Assembly: GCA_044353905.1 (NCBI GenBank)
Contig: JBILBA010000011.1
Location: forward strand, 1 to 31,427
Length of the DNA: 31,427 nt
Direction of reading: 5' to 3'
Source of the DNA: MWH-TA3 sp044353905
GTDB lineage: Bacteria; Actinomycetota; Actinomycetes; Actinomycetales; Microbacteriaceae
The notes beneath the pieces were generated by a model. It saw only the letters and a list, made by a program, of their open reading frames with translations, was not told where the DNA came from and made no database searches. How positions within the stretch are numbered: position 1 is the stretch's first letter; each line of letters begins with the position of its first letter. A program made the position numbers and the translations under genes. Shown piece by piece: positions 1 through 8,578 of the stretch.

Positions 1-1
1 G

Positions 2-376
2 TGTACTCCTGAACAGCGTTCGCGAATCAGCATCGAGGGAATTGTTTCCGATGCCGAACTGCTCGCGGTGTACGACGCGGTCAATGTGGTCGCGATTCCG
101 TCGCTGGCCGAGGGTTACGGACTACCGGTTGTCGAAGCGCTCTCCCGCGGAAAGCGCGTGCTCGTGGCGAACTCGACGGCCCTTCCGGAACTCGCGACGA
201 AGTTTGACAACGATGCTGTGACCGTCATCGAACCGTTTGATGTCCAGGGTTGGGCCACCGCGATTCTGCGCGCGAATGACTTGCCCCCACTTCCACCGGT
301 GAAACTGTCGAAGGACTTTCCGAAAGACTGGCGAGAGTTCGGCACGAGGCTCATGGCGAAGCCGAGGCGACGATGA
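2..376 (+). CDS. Glycosyltransferase, GT4 (group 1) family, C-terminal fragment
   Basis: The reading frame is open to the left edge, so only the last ~124 residues of a larger protein are present. The fragment holds the C-terminal nucleotide-sugar binding half of a GT-B fold enzyme. The stretch VAIPSLAEGYGLPVVEAL matches the family's E-x7-E signature (EGYGLPVVE), followed by the usual 'vlvAnsTALPEL' segment. Such enzymes move a sugar from an activated donor onto a glycan or lipid acceptor at the cytoplasmic membrane. Its stop codon overlaps the start of the next gene by four bases (ATGA), so the two glycosyltransferases are very likely translationally coupled in a polysaccharide cluster that begins upstream. 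Donor and acceptor cannot be told from this fragment. Confidence 0.85.
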   Translation, partial: CTPEQRSRISIEGIVSDAELLAVYDAVNVVAIPSLAEGYGLPVVEALSRGKRVLVANSTALPELATKFDNDAVTVIEPFDVQGWATAILRANDLPPLPPVKLSKDFPKDWREFGTRLMAKPRRR

Positions 377-1560
377 GAAAAGTCTCGCTCGCGCGACGTC
401 TACTCGTCAGGGCCAAGCACGTGGATGGGCTCGTGAGACTTGCGTACACGAACCTTCGTGACCGATCCCCCGACCTCATCAACCTGTATCGAATTTTCCG
501 CCAGAATAGTCGCCCGCCCGAGGGAATCCAGCTGCTGTCGCGGCCGACCGGGATGAAACCTCGGTTGACGCTGCGCTACGCCGCCTCGGACGAAACGTAC
601 AGCGATGGTCGTTGGGAGGCGACACCCCGCAACCTCTATCAGCCGGAAGTCTCTGGCGAATGGGTTGTCGAGCTCACCGACGTCACCTTGGGTTCGCACG
701 GCGAAGCTCGTCTTGCGGACGGGCGTTGGCTGCAGTTTCCCTTTGTCAATATCCATCGCCCTCGTGGCCACACCTCCGACGGCGTAGCGATGTCGGTGGA
801 CGAACCAGTGTGGATAATCCAGAACGGATCGGACGCGTTCGGACACTGGCTTTTGCATGTCCTTCCGCGAATTCACCGCGCCCTGCAAATCGACAAGTCG
901 AAACGAATCCTCACTCGTCATCCGGGCTGGAATCCGAGCGGATTACTCGCCATGGTCGGCTTGACGCTCGACGACATGATTTTCTTCCCCCAGGATGGGA
1001 CCGACGGTGGTTATGTTCACGTCCAACGCGGTGTCGTCATTTCGCACGCCGCACCCCGCGGTAACGTCGAGGTTTTCCCACTCGGCTCTGAACGGTTTGA
1101 TGCCATGTCAACTGATTTCCTCGACCGAGCGAGCGAAACTCCGAGTCCTGTCGGGCGGAAACTGTATGTTTCGAGATCGACCCGCGATGTGGCACAGTAT
1201 CGCGATGGTTGTCAAAATCGCGAAGAGTTGGAGAAGTTTTTTGCGACCGAGGGATTCGAGGTCGTGTATCCCGAACGGTATTCATTCCCGGAGCAGGTTG
1301 CGATGTTCCGCGACGCCGACTACATCATCGCGGAAGGCGGTAGTGCGCCGCACAACTCGTTGTTTTCGCAACCGGGGACCAAATTGATCTACATTTCGGC
1401 GCAGATGAAACCCGGAAACAATCATTGGCAGCGCCGCATCGCCGACCTGCGCGGGTTGCACTATCGACATGTCACACCGACCCACGAGTTTGCCCAACGC
1501 CGTTACACGGTGGACATGAACCAGGTTCGAGACGCGTACCGAACCGTGCAGTGGAGTTAG
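373..1560 (+). CDS. GT61-family (DUF563) glycosyltransferase
   Basis: A 395-residue protein carrying the hallmarks of the glycosyltransferase 61 / DUF563 family. The segment GHWLLHVLPR lies at residues ~157-166. A 'KLYVSR' motif with a following basic stretch is near residue 263. The late 'AEGGSAPHNSLFSQPGTKLI' region is near 317-339. Family members transfer pentoses or other sugars onto polysaccharides and are common in bacterial exopolysaccharide and capsule clusters. The start is fixed by the ATGA overlap with the upstream GT4 gene. No signal peptide or membrane segment is evident, so it probably works on the cytoplasmic face. It ends four bases before the stop of the convergent membrane-protein gene. 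The sugar specificity is unknown. Confidence 0.75.
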   Translation: MRKVSLARRLLVRAKHVDGLVRLAYTNLRDRSPDLINLYRIFRQNSRPPEGIQLLSRPTGMKPRLTLRYAASDETYSDGRWEATPRNLYQPEVSGEWVVELTDVTLGSHGEARLADGRWLQFPFVNIHRPRGHTSDGVAMSVDEPVWIIQNGSDAFGHWLLHVLPRIHRALQIDKSKRILTRHPGWNPSGLLAMVGLTLDDMIFFPQDGTDGGYVHVQRGVVISHAAPRGNVEVFPLGSERFDAMSTDFLDRASETPSPVGRKLYVSRSTRDVAQYRDGCQNREELEKFFATEGFEVVYPERYSFPEQVAMFRDADYIIAEGGSAPHNSLFSQPGTKLIYISAQMKPGNNHWQRRIADLRGLHYRHVTPTHEFAQRRYTVDMNQVRDAYRTVQWS

Positions 1561-1564
1561 CTGC

Positions 1565-2473
1565 CTAGAGCTCTTCTTCGTCGGTCGGATCGGGCATGAG
1601 CACGCGCGCGATTCGGTTGGAGAGGCTTTCCACGACGGTCATCATTCTCAACATCGACCTCAGTGACATCGCCATCAAAACGATCAGAAGTTTGTTGAGC
1701 GCGGAATCGTTGACACTGACGGCGAACAGCCACGATTCCATCGCGGCGGCCCCGATTGTGCCGGGCAGAACAATCACCAGCAAAGGCCAAATCACCGTGA
1801 GGCGAAGGATGGGGAGTTTTGCACGAATCCGGATTCGTTCGGTGTAAACGCGAATCTCGGCTGAGTCGCTATCGGAACCGGAGGCCTTTAGCTCTTTACG
1901 CAACGCATCGTGATCCGCTTCGTTTTTCTCAAAACCGTTGAGCCATCGCTTCACGGCAGTGGGTAAGTAGACAAGGACGAGCGCAACGAGCACAACAAGC
2001 GCAATCGCCGACGGGTAATAGCCAAACACCACCAACGCACCAACCACTCCGAAAACGGCGCCGAGTGAACTACCCATTCGGAACACCATGCTCAGGAGTC
2101 GACTTCTTTCCATCATGTGGCTTCGGCGCTGCTGGATTGTGCGACCGTCCGAACCGTCTTCAAGTTCCTTTAGTGTGACTTTTCCAAGACTCTTGGTGTT
2201 GCGCCGCCGAAAGAAATATGTCGTGATTCGCTGGAGGTAGCCGCCCAGCAAAGCCAGAGCAAACGCGATGAGAATGAAATCCCACGGCGGTAACTCGCGC
2301 AGCGCGGAGGTGAAGTTGCGAATCCATGAGAAGGATTTCATCCAGTCCGGCAAGGTGTCCGCGAGAACCATTCCGAAAACGAAGAGTCCGAGGAACGTGC
2401 TGATGAGTGCGGAGACAATTCGGTACGCCAGTTCCCAGCGGAAGTGTCGACACAGAAAGAACAGTTCGTGCAT
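1565..2473 (-). CDS. Uncharacterised polytopic membrane protein cotranscribed with cysDN
   Basis: A 302-residue protein I do not recognise. Hydrophobic stretches at roughly residues 18-39, 65-81, 136-151, 153-171, 223-245 and 259-275 suggest six membrane spans. Basic and acidic loops lie between them, including a charged cytoplasmic-type linker at ~172-222, and the tail is acidic (ends DEEEL). The spacing loosely recalls an ABC-exporter membrane domain, but no nucleotide-binding domain follows, so that is only a resemblance. The gene starts 6 nt after the cysNC stop on the same strand, with no space for a separate promoter and only a weak Shine-Dalgarno. It therefore almost certainly belongs to the cysD-cysNC transcript. 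A role linked to sulfate activation or sulfated glycans is inference from position alone. Confidence 0.6.
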   Translation of the reverse strand: MHELFFLCRHFRWELAYRIVSALISTFLGLFVFGMVLADTLPDWMKSFSWIRNFTSALRELPPWDFILIAFALALLGGYLQRITTYFFRRRNTKSLGKVTLKELEDGSDGRTIQQRRSHMMERSRLLSMVFRMGSSLGAVFGVVGALVVFGYYPSAIALVVLVALVLVYLPTAVKRWLNGFEKNEADHDALRKELKASGSDSDSAEIRVYTERIRIRAKLPILRLTVIWPLLVIVLPGTIGAAAMESWLFAVSVNDSALNKLLIVLMAMSLRSMLRMMTVVESLSNRIARVLMPDPTDEEEL

Positions 2474-2479
2474 GTCGGC

Positions 2480-4297
2480 TTAGATTCGACGGCTGAGAAC
2501 GAGACTCAGCAGCTTCTGGACGGAATCCTCGACCGGCTGAGTCCCGTCGAGCGTCACGTCTGCCGCGAGCGGAGCTTCGTAGCCCTGACCGACACCTGTC
2601 ATCTGCATCGTCTTGTCTGCTTGGCTGCGAGCGTAGAGACCCTTGGGGTCACGCTGCATACAGACTTCGAGCGGTGTGTCCACAAAGACCTCGATGAAGT
2701 CTCCGTCGGCAAACCGTTCTTTCGCCATTTCGCGGTCTTCGCGGAACGGCGACACGAGCGACACGATGACGACGATTCCGGCGTCCATCATGAGTTCCGC
2801 CACACGGGCGACACGGCGCACGTTCTCTTTGCGATCTTCCGGCGAGAACCCGAGGTCCTCGGACAGCGTCGATCGAACGGTGTCACCGTCAAGAGTGAAC
2901 GAACGGAGCCCCAGGGTCATGAGTGACTTTTCCAGTTCGTCGGCAACGGTGCTCTTTCCCGAACCGGGAAGTCCCGTCAACCACAGAACACACGACCGCA
3001 GGCCGTTGAGCTTTTCGCGCTCGGCGCGGTCTACTGCGAAATCGTGCTTGACGACGTCCGATTCACGCACAAGCGGGTGCTTAGACATTCCCGCCGCGAC
3101 CGTCACCGCGGTCACCCGATCGACGAGGATGAACCCGCCCGTGTGGAGCGATTCGGCATACGGGTCCAGCAAAATCGGCCGATCCGTCACAATTTCGACA
3201 CGTCCAATGTCATTGACCTCGAGCGCCCGACCACGAGCCTGTTCGCCTGTCGTGATGTCGCGAACGTAACGAACGGTTTCGACTCGAGCCGGGATCTCGA
3301 TTGGCCCGCTGCGCAAGATATAGGACGCGTGCGTATCGAGGGGCTTGGTGTCAATCCAGACGAGGTCCGCGAGGTGCGCGCGCGATGAAGGGATTTCCCC
3401 GGTCGCACCAACGATGACGTCACCGCGAGCGATGTCGACTTCGCGATCGAGTGTGACATGAACCGCCTGTGCGTCGCCTGCCGATTGAGTTTCGTCGGGC
3501 GCGTAGATTCCGGCAACAACCGCCTCGGTCATCGCGGGCCAGACGCGCACGGTGTCACCGACGGTGACAGTTCCACGCGCTACGGTTCCGGCGTACCAAC
3601 GAACGTCACCGGCTTTGGACACAAACTGCACAGGAAGACGTAGGCTTCCGTCGCCACCCGATCGGTTGAAGGTTCGCTCTTGGTCGAGCAGCGACAGGAT
3701 TGTGACGGAATTCCCCCAGGTCATTTCTTCGGACGGAACGGTGACGTTGTCGCCCACCATGCCGGAAACGGGGATGTAGGTGATGTCCTCGAAACCAAAC
3801 GGCTCGAATCGTCGCGCGAGTTCCTCGGTAATCGCGTCGAAAACTGACTTGTCGTAGCCGACCGCGTCCATCTTGTTGACGGCGACGACGATGTGCTTGA
3901 CACCCATGAGCGAGTTGATAGCCGCGTGCCGGACCGATTGGTCACGAACACCCTTGACGGCGTCGACGAGGAGCAAACCAACGTCTGCTTCGCTGGCAGC
4001 AACGGCCATGTTTCGCGTGTACTGCTCGTGTCCTGGTGAGTCAGCGAGAATCGCACGACGACCCGATGGCAGATACACGTGGCGGTGGGCAACGTCGATG
4101 GTGATGCCCTGCTCGCGCTCCGATTCGAGGCCATCGGTCAGTTGGCTGTAATCGACCTCGCCGTTTGCCATGAGCCGAGAATTGTCGATTTCATCGAGCG
4201 GGATTGAATTCGTCTCCACCAAGAGCCGACCGAGAACGGTTGATTTGCCGTCGTCCACGGCACCGCAGACGACGATTCGAAGAAGCGCACTCGACAT
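2480..4297 (-). CDS. cysNC: Bifunctional sulfate adenylyltransferase subunit 1 / adenylylsulfate kinase (CysNC fusion)
   Basis: A 605-residue fusion. Residues 1-~430 are the GTPase subunit of ATP sulfurylase. It has the P-loop GAVDDGKST at 12-20, DSPGH at 86-90, NKMD at 141-144 and elongation-factor-like beta barrels after that. Residues ~435-605 are an APS kinase with Walker A GLPGSGKS at 442-449, the LDGD segment and the 'RKENVRRV' segment. With CysD it turns sulfate and ATP into APS using GTP hydrolysis, then phosphorylates APS to PAPS. The start abuts the cysD stop (TAATG, one shared base), giving a coupled pair. The fusion is the normal arrangement in mycobacteria and in rhizobial NodQ. 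Nearby glycosyltransferases raise the possibility that the PAPS serves sulfation as well as assimilation. No cysH is in the window. Confidence 0.93.
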   Translation of the reverse strand: MSSALLRIVVCGAVDDGKSTVLGRLLVETNSIPLDEIDNSRLMANGEVDYSQLTDGLESEREQGITIDVAHRHVYLPSGRRAILADSPGHEQYTRNMAVAASEADVGLLLVDAVKGVRDQSVRHAAINSLMGVKHIVVAVNKMDAVGYDKSVFDAITEELARRFEPFGFEDITYIPVSGMVGDNVTVPSEEMTWGNSVTILSLLDQERTFNRSGGDGSLRLPVQFVSKAGDVRWYAGTVARGTVTVGDTVRVWPAMTEAVVAGIYAPDETQSAGDAQAVHVTLDREVDIARGDVIVGATGEIPSSRAHLADLVWIDTKPLDTHASYILRSGPIEIPARVETVRYVRDITTGEQARGRALEVNDIGRVEIVTDRPILLDPYAESLHTGGFILVDRVTAVTVAAGMSKHPLVRESDVVKHDFAVDRAEREKLNGLRSCVLWLTGLPGSGKSTVADELEKSLMTLGLRSFTLDGDTVRSTLSEDLGFSPEDRKENVRRVARVAELMMDAGIVVIVSLVSPFREDREMAKERFADGDFIEVFVDTPLEVCMQRDPKGLYARSQADKTMQMTGVGQGYEAPLAADVTLDGTQPVEDSVQKLLSLVLSRRI

Positions 4298-5217
4298 TAG
4301 AAATACCCCTCGTGCTTTTTGCGCTCCATTGACGATGCGCCTTTTCCGTCAATCAGTCGACCGGATCGTTCTGATGTTGTCGAGAGGGACAATTCGTCGA
4401 TGATTTCGTCGACCGAGGCGGCCTCGCCGGTGTCCGCTGCGGTGAGCGGGTAGCAACCGAGAGTGCGGAAACGAATTCGGCGATTCACGATTTCTTCACC
4501 AGGCTCGAGCGGGTATCGGTCGTCATCAATCATGATGAGCTGCCCGTTGCGTTCGACGGTCGGGCGTTCTTTCGAGAAATACAGGGGAACAACCTCGAGC
4601 TTTTCGCGGCGGATGTACTTCCACACATCGAGTTCGGTCCAGTTCGAAATGGGGAATGCCCGCATCGTCTGGCCCGGCTTGAGCGTTGAGTTGACAGTGT
4701 GCCAAAACTCGGGTCGCTGGCTCGACGGGTCCCAGGCGTGACCCGGTTCGCGCAGGCTGAACATTCGTTCCTTGGCACGCGAACGTTCCTCGTCGCGACG
4801 TGCGCCACCGAGGGCGACATCGTATTCACCAGCGTCCAACGCCGCACGAAGAGCAACCGTCTTCATCAGGCGGGTGTATTCGTCCGCTCCGTGAGTCCAT
4901 GGGGTGATCTTGTTGTCACGTCCGTCCGGATTCGTGTGAACCACCAGGTCGAGGTTGTTCGTGCGCGCGGTGTCGTCACGGAACTTGATCATTTCCTTGA
5001 ATTTCCAGGTCGTATCGATGTGCAACACGGGGAACGGAACGGGTGCCGGCGCGAATGCCTTGACCGCGAGACGCAGCAAAACTGTCGAATCTTTACCGAT
5101 GGAGTACAAAATGACGGGCTTCTGGAAGGCGCTCGCTGCCTCACGAATCATCCAAATCGCTTCGGCTTCGAGGGCGTCGAGGACAGCATCTTCGTCGTTT
5201 GAGCTCTTCGAATTCAT
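4297..5217 (-). CDS. cysD: Sulfate adenylyltransferase subunit 2
   Basis: A 306-residue PP-loop ATPase, the catalytic subunit of ATP sulfurylase that joins sulfate to ATP to form APS. The PP-loop SIGKDS is at residues 39-44. The late 'LGCYPLT' segment and the C-terminal 'ERKKHEGYF' are typical of CysD, and the length is normal for the family. I chose the ATG at 5217 (MNSKSS) over an upstream in-frame start at 5307, because family homology begins only after 5217 and a GGAG lies just ahead of it. The upstream extension would run into the divergent promoter region of rmlB. First gene of the cysD-cysNC-membrane protein operon. A TAGGCT hexamer lies 7 nt before the ATG and may be a -10 element. 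Confidence 0.93.
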   Translation of the reverse strand: MNSKSSNDEDAVLDALEAEAIWMIREAASAFQKPVILYSIGKDSTVLLRLAVKAFAPAPVPFPVLHIDTTWKFKEMIKFRDDTARTNNLDLVVHTNPDGRDNKITPWTHGADEYTRLMKTVALRAALDAGEYDVALGGARRDEERSRAKERMFSLREPGHAWDPSSQRPEFWHTVNSTLKPGQTMRAFPISNWTELDVWKYIRREKLEVVPLYFSKERPTVERNGQLIMIDDDRYPLEPGEEIVNRRIRFRTLGCYPLTAADTGEAASVDEIIDELSLSTTSERSGRLIDGKGASSMERKKHEGYF

Positions 5218-5224
5218 ACGCTCC

Positions 5225-5230
5225 AGCCTA
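5225..5230 (-). promoter_or_regulatory. Putative -10 hexamer of cysD (near-leaderless)
   Basis: On the reverse strand TAGGCT fits the actinobacterial TANNNT -10 consensus and ends 7 nt before the cysD ATG. The intervening GGAGCGT could also act as a ribosome binding site, so a short leader rather than a true leaderless mRNA is possible. No convincing -35 was found. Confidence 0.35.
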
Positions 5231-5342
5231 CCGTCTCTGATGGTTGTCACGGGGTGAGAGACCGTTTGCCCGGCCTCACTGAGGGCGAATGTGGCACAGC
5301 AAGGCAAAATGAGGATTCGATTCGAGCGACGATTCCGTCAAT

Positions 5343-5348
5343 TAGGCT
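5343..5348 (+). promoter_or_regulatory. Putative -10 hexamer of rmlB (leaderless-type)
   Basis: TAGGCT, the same hexamer as on the cysD side, ends 6 nt before the rmlB ATG at 5355. The intervening GAGAAT holds no good Shine-Dalgarno, so transcription would begin at or next to the start codon. No strong -35 is visible. Confidence 0.4.
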
Positions 5349-5354
5349 GAGAAT

Positions 5355-6353
5355 ATGAATCGGATGCTCATCACCGGTGGCGCAGGTTTCATCGGCTCTA
5401 ACTTCGTGCACCACGTCATCGACCACACGGATTATCACGTCACCGTGCTTGACGCGTTGACGTACGCGGGAAACAAGTCGTCAATCGAATCTGTGCTTGG
5501 CGAACGCGCCGCGTTCGTGCAGGGTGACATCTGTGACGCGGTCTTGGTCGACCAACTGATTGCCGAGACCGATGTCGTCGTGCACTTCGCGGCCGAGTCT
5601 CACAATGACAACTCGCTCAACGATCCGCGCCCGTTCGTCGACACCAACATCGTGGGAACCTTCACGCTGATTGAAGCGGCGCGACGGCATGGCACGCGGT
5701 TTCACCACATTTCAACGGACGAAGTCTATGGTGACCTCGAATTGGACGATCCAGAACGATTCACCGAGACCACACCGTACAACCCGTCGAGCCCGTATTC
5801 CGCGACGAAGGCGGGGAGTGACCTCTTGGTTCGGGCGTGGGCTCGATCCTTTGGGCTTCGGGCGACACTGTCGAACTGTTCCAACAATTACGGGCCGTAC
5901 CAACACATCGAGAAATTCATCCCCCGCCAGATCACCAACATCCTTTCGGGAATCCGACCGAAACTCTATGGTGCGGGAAACAACGTGCGGGACTGGATTC
6001 ACGCCGACGACCACAGTTCGGCTGTGTTGCGCATCGTCGAACGCGGCGAAATCGGACAGACTTATCTGATCGGCGCCGACGGTGAAAAGTCGAATCTCGA
6101 GGTTTTGCAGATCATTCTCAGCGCGATGGGCCAGCCGAACGATGCATTCGATTTCGTTACTGATCGCCCCGGTCATGACCTGCGGTACGCGATCGATTCG
6201 ACCAAACTTCGAACCGAACTCGATTGGCGACCTCGGTTTACCAATTTCGACGAGGGTATCTCGGCGACAATTGATTGGTACGCCGAAAATCGGACGTGGT
6301 GGGAAAACGACAAGCAGTCTGTCGAAGATTTCTATCGCACCCAAGGACAGTAA
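5355..6353 (+). CDS. rmlB: dTDP-glucose 4,6-dehydratase
   Basis: A 332-residue extended short-chain dehydrogenase that converts dTDP-glucose to dTDP-4-keto-6-deoxyglucose, the committed step to dTDP-rhamnose and related deoxysugars. Visible features are the NAD-binding GGAGFIG at 8-14 and the substrate-site 'DALTYAGN' at 33-40. The catalytic trio T121-D122-E123 lies in 'STDEVYG', and Y148-x3-K152 lies in 'YSATK'. Further family segments are 'NCSNNYGPYQ' and 'RDWIHADDH'. The variant 'AAESHNDNSL' (rather than ESHVDRS) is, from memory, the form usual in actinobacteria. It is divergent from cysD and directly abutted by the aldehyde dehydrogenase gene. No rmlA, rmlC or rmlD is present in the window. 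It likely supplies donors for envelope polysaccharide made by neighbouring glycosyltransferases. Confidence 0.93.
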   Translation: MNRMLITGGAGFIGSNFVHHVIDHTDYHVTVLDALTYAGNKSSIESVLGERAAFVQGDICDAVLVDQLIAETDVVVHFAAESHNDNSLNDPRPFVDTNIVGTFTLIEAARRHGTRFHHISTDEVYGDLELDDPERFTETTPYNPSSPYSATKAGSDLLVRAWARSFGLRATLSNCSNNYGPYQHIEKFIPRQITNILSGIRPKLYGAGNNVRDWIHADDHSSAVLRIVERGEIGQTYLIGADGEKSNLEVLQIILSAMGQPNDAFDFVTDRPGHDLRYAIDSTKLRTELDWRPRFTNFDEGISATIDWYAENRTWWENDKQSVEDFYRTQGQ

Positions 6354-7754
6354 GTGATGATGCACGAGGTCGTGAGTCGAGCCCGAGAGGCTCAGCGTGA
6401 ATGGGCTCTCGTTCCCGTCCGAAAACGAGCCTCGGTAGCCCGCCGGTTTTCCCAATTGGTCTACGCGAACCAAATGGAAATCCTCGATTCTATTCAGACA
6501 GAAACCCGCAAAAACCGACTCAGTGCTTTTGAGGAAGCGATCGACGCCGCTCAACAGGCTCATTACTACGGGCGACGTGCACCGGGAATCCTGCGGTCGG
6601 CCCGTCGCCGCGGCGCGATCCCGTTTTTGACTCACGCAGTCGAACACCAACGCCCCATCGGGGTGGTCGGCGTCATCACCCCGTGGAACTACCCATTCAC
6701 GCTTCCCGCTTCTGATGTGATTCCTGCCCTCATCGCGGGCAACGCCGTTGTTCTGTTACCGGATGCGGCGACCCCCGCAACTGCGGACATTGTTGAACGA
6801 CTTTTGCGTGAGGCCGGACTTCCCGCGGGCGTCTTGACCGTTGTTCATGGGGGTGGTCGGGTGCACGGAGACGACCTTGTTGCGACTGCCGACTTCATTA
6901 TGTTCACAGGCTCGACCGCAACGGGGCGTTCCGTTGCCGAAAAGTGCGCGACGCGGCTCATCGGGTTCTCGGGCGAACTGGGCGGGAAAAACCCGATGCT
7001 CGTCCTTCGCGACGCCGACGTTTCTGCCGCTGCTCGCGCCGCCGCTCGCTCGTGTTTTTCGAATTCCGGTCAACTGTGCGTCAGTATCGAACGGATTTAC
7101 GTCGTCGACGAACTGCACGACCGCTTTTTGGCCGAGTTCGCTGAACACGTTCGAGCGATGAAACTCGGGTCCGGCTTCGACTGGGACATCGATATGGGCC
7201 CATTGATTTCAGCCGCACAATTCGACCGAGTGACAACACAGGTCGCCGATGCCGCGAAACGAGGTGCGACGGTCGTGGTCGGCGGTTCCGCCCGCCCAGA
7301 CATCTCCCCCACGTTTTTTGAACCGACCATCCTCACCGGTGTGACCGACGAGATGGACCTCGGCGCGGGGGAAACGTTCGGCCCCGTCGTGTCGGTGTAC
7401 CGCGTCGCCGACGACGCGGAGGCGATTCGTCGCGCCAACGAATCTGACTACGGGCTGAACGCGAGCCTCTGGACAAATCGTCCTGATGACGTCGCGCCTC
7501 ACATTCACTCGGGGACTGTCACCGTGAACGAGGGATTCTCGGCGAGTTGGGCCTCCCACGGTGCACCGATGGGTGGCATGAAAACGTCGGGTGTTGGACG
7601 ACGTCACGGGCGCGAGGGAATCCTCAAGTACACGGAATCTCAAACCGTGGCCACCCAGCGACTTCACGGAATCGCCCCCATTGGCAACCAATCAAATCGA
7701 GACTTCGCGGGCATGCTCAACCGACTGCTCGCGATCTGGAATCGGATCTCGTGA
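6354..7754 (+). CDS. Aldehyde dehydrogenase (succinate-semialdehyde dehydrogenase-like), with an atypical cofactor site
   Basis: A 466-residue NAD(P)-dependent aldehyde dehydrogenase, most like actinobacterial succinate-semialdehyde dehydrogenases. Catalytic residues are present: N112 in 'PWNYP', E208 in 'GELGGKNP' and C242 in 'GQLC'. It would oxidise an aldehyde to the acid in the cytoplasm. Oddly, the conserved lysine of the 'VVLKP' motif that contacts the cofactor adenosine ribose is a leucine here (VVLLP, L135). The N-terminus is also somewhat short for the family. The gene follows the rmlB stop directly: GTG 6354, or ATG 6357 or 6360, with AAGGA at 6343-6347. It overlaps the next gene by GTGA. 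The true substrate is uncertain, and membership in an rmlB transcript does not by itself indicate a deoxysugar role. Confidence 0.8.
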   Translation: MMMHEVVSRAREAQREWALVPVRKRASVARRFSQLVYANQMEILDSIQTETRKNRLSAFEEAIDAAQQAHYYGRRAPGILRSARRRGAIPFLTHAVEHQRPIGVVGVITPWNYPFTLPASDVIPALIAGNAVVLLPDAATPATADIVERLLREAGLPAGVLTVVHGGGRVHGDDLVATADFIMFTGSTATGRSVAEKCATRLIGFSGELGGKNPMLVLRDADVSAAARAAARSCFSNSGQLCVSIERIYVVDELHDRFLAEFAEHVRAMKLGSGFDWDIDMGPLISAAQFDRVTTQVADAAKRGATVVVGGSARPDISPTFFEPTILTGVTDEMDLGAGETFGPVVSVYRVADDAEAIRRANESDYGLNASLWTNRPDDVAPHIHSGTVTVNEGFSASWASHGAPMGGMKTSGVGRRHGREGILKYTESQTVATQRLHGIAPIGNQSNRDFAGMLNRLLAIWNRIS

Positions 7755-8569
7755 ATCGCCGAAACCGACTGTCGTCCTCGCGCTTCCTGGTGACGGGCGG
7801 TGCGAGCGGCCTCGGACGCCAATTGGCGCTTCAGGCGGCCGCGCGAGGGGCGGCCGTGGTCATCTGGGATCGCGACGGTGCAGGCGGGAAACGTGTTGGC
7901 GACGAGATTCGCGCTGCTGGCGGAACGGCTCAATCGTTCGAGATTGATATCACCGACCGGAATGCTGTCGATAAAGTGGCTGCGCAGTCTGGCGCGGTCG
8001 ACGTCGTCATCAACAACGCGGGCTTGGTCACTGGGGAGTGGTTCCTCGACGCGCCGCCCGACAAAATCGAGCGACTGTTTCAGGTCAACGTCCTCGCCCT
8101 GTATTGGGTGACGCGCGCGTTCTTGGGCGGGATGACCGACCGCAATCGCGGCTGTGTCGTCACAATCGCCAGCGCGGCCGGGCTCGTCGGGGTTGCTCAG
8201 CAGACAGATTATTCCGCCAGCAAGTTCGCTGCCGTCGGGTTCATGGAATCACTTCGCGCCGAACTGCGGGCGCAGGACTCGTCCGTGAACACGTTGACCG
8301 TGTGCCCGTTTTACATCAACACGGGGATGTTCGACGGCGTCCAAACCAAGTTTCCGGCGCTGCTGCCAATCCTCGATGAAGTTGTCGTCGCCGGGCAAAT
8401 ACTCGACTCGATCGAACGTGGACGCGCCATGCTTGTTTTACCGTGGTTCGCCCGGACGCTCCCGCTGGTCCGATTGCTTCCCGTCCGAGCATTCGATAGA
8501 GTCGCCGACTTCTTTGGCATCAACAAGACGATGGAATTCTTCCGAGGCCGAAGCCACAAAAGTCGCTGA
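7751..8569 (+). CDS. Short-chain dehydrogenase/reductase (SDR)
   Basis: A 272-residue classical SDR with the cofactor motif T15-G-G-A-S-G-L-G22, 'NNAG' at 88-91 and catalytic S141, Y154 and K158 in 'YSASK'. It would catalyse an NAD(P)-dependent alcohol/ketone oxidoreduction in the cytoplasm. The C-terminal ~50 residues are rather hydrophobic and basic (LPWFARTLPLVRLLPVRAF), which suggests membrane association or a lipid-like substrate, as in some mycobacterial SDRs. The GTG start at 7751 overlaps the aldehyde dehydrogenase stop by four bases. The frame stays open upstream to 7547, but that extension lies inside the previous gene and lacks homology. Pairing with an aldehyde dehydrogenase suggests consecutive alcohol and aldehyde oxidation. 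Confidence 0.8.
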   Translation: MNRRNRLSSSRFLVTGGASGLGRQLALQAAARGAAVVIWDRDGAGGKRVGDEIRAAGGTAQSFEIDITDRNAVDKVAAQSGAVDVVINNAGLVTGEWFLDAPPDKIERLFQVNVLALYWVTRAFLGGMTDRNRGCVVTIASAAGLVGVAQQTDYSASKFAAVGFMESLRAELRAQDSSVNTLTVCPFYINTGMFDGVQTKFPALLPILDEVVVAGQILDSIERGRAMLVLPWFARTLPLVRLLPVRAFDRVADFFGINKTMEFFRGRSHKSR

Positions 8570-8578
8570 CCACAAGGG

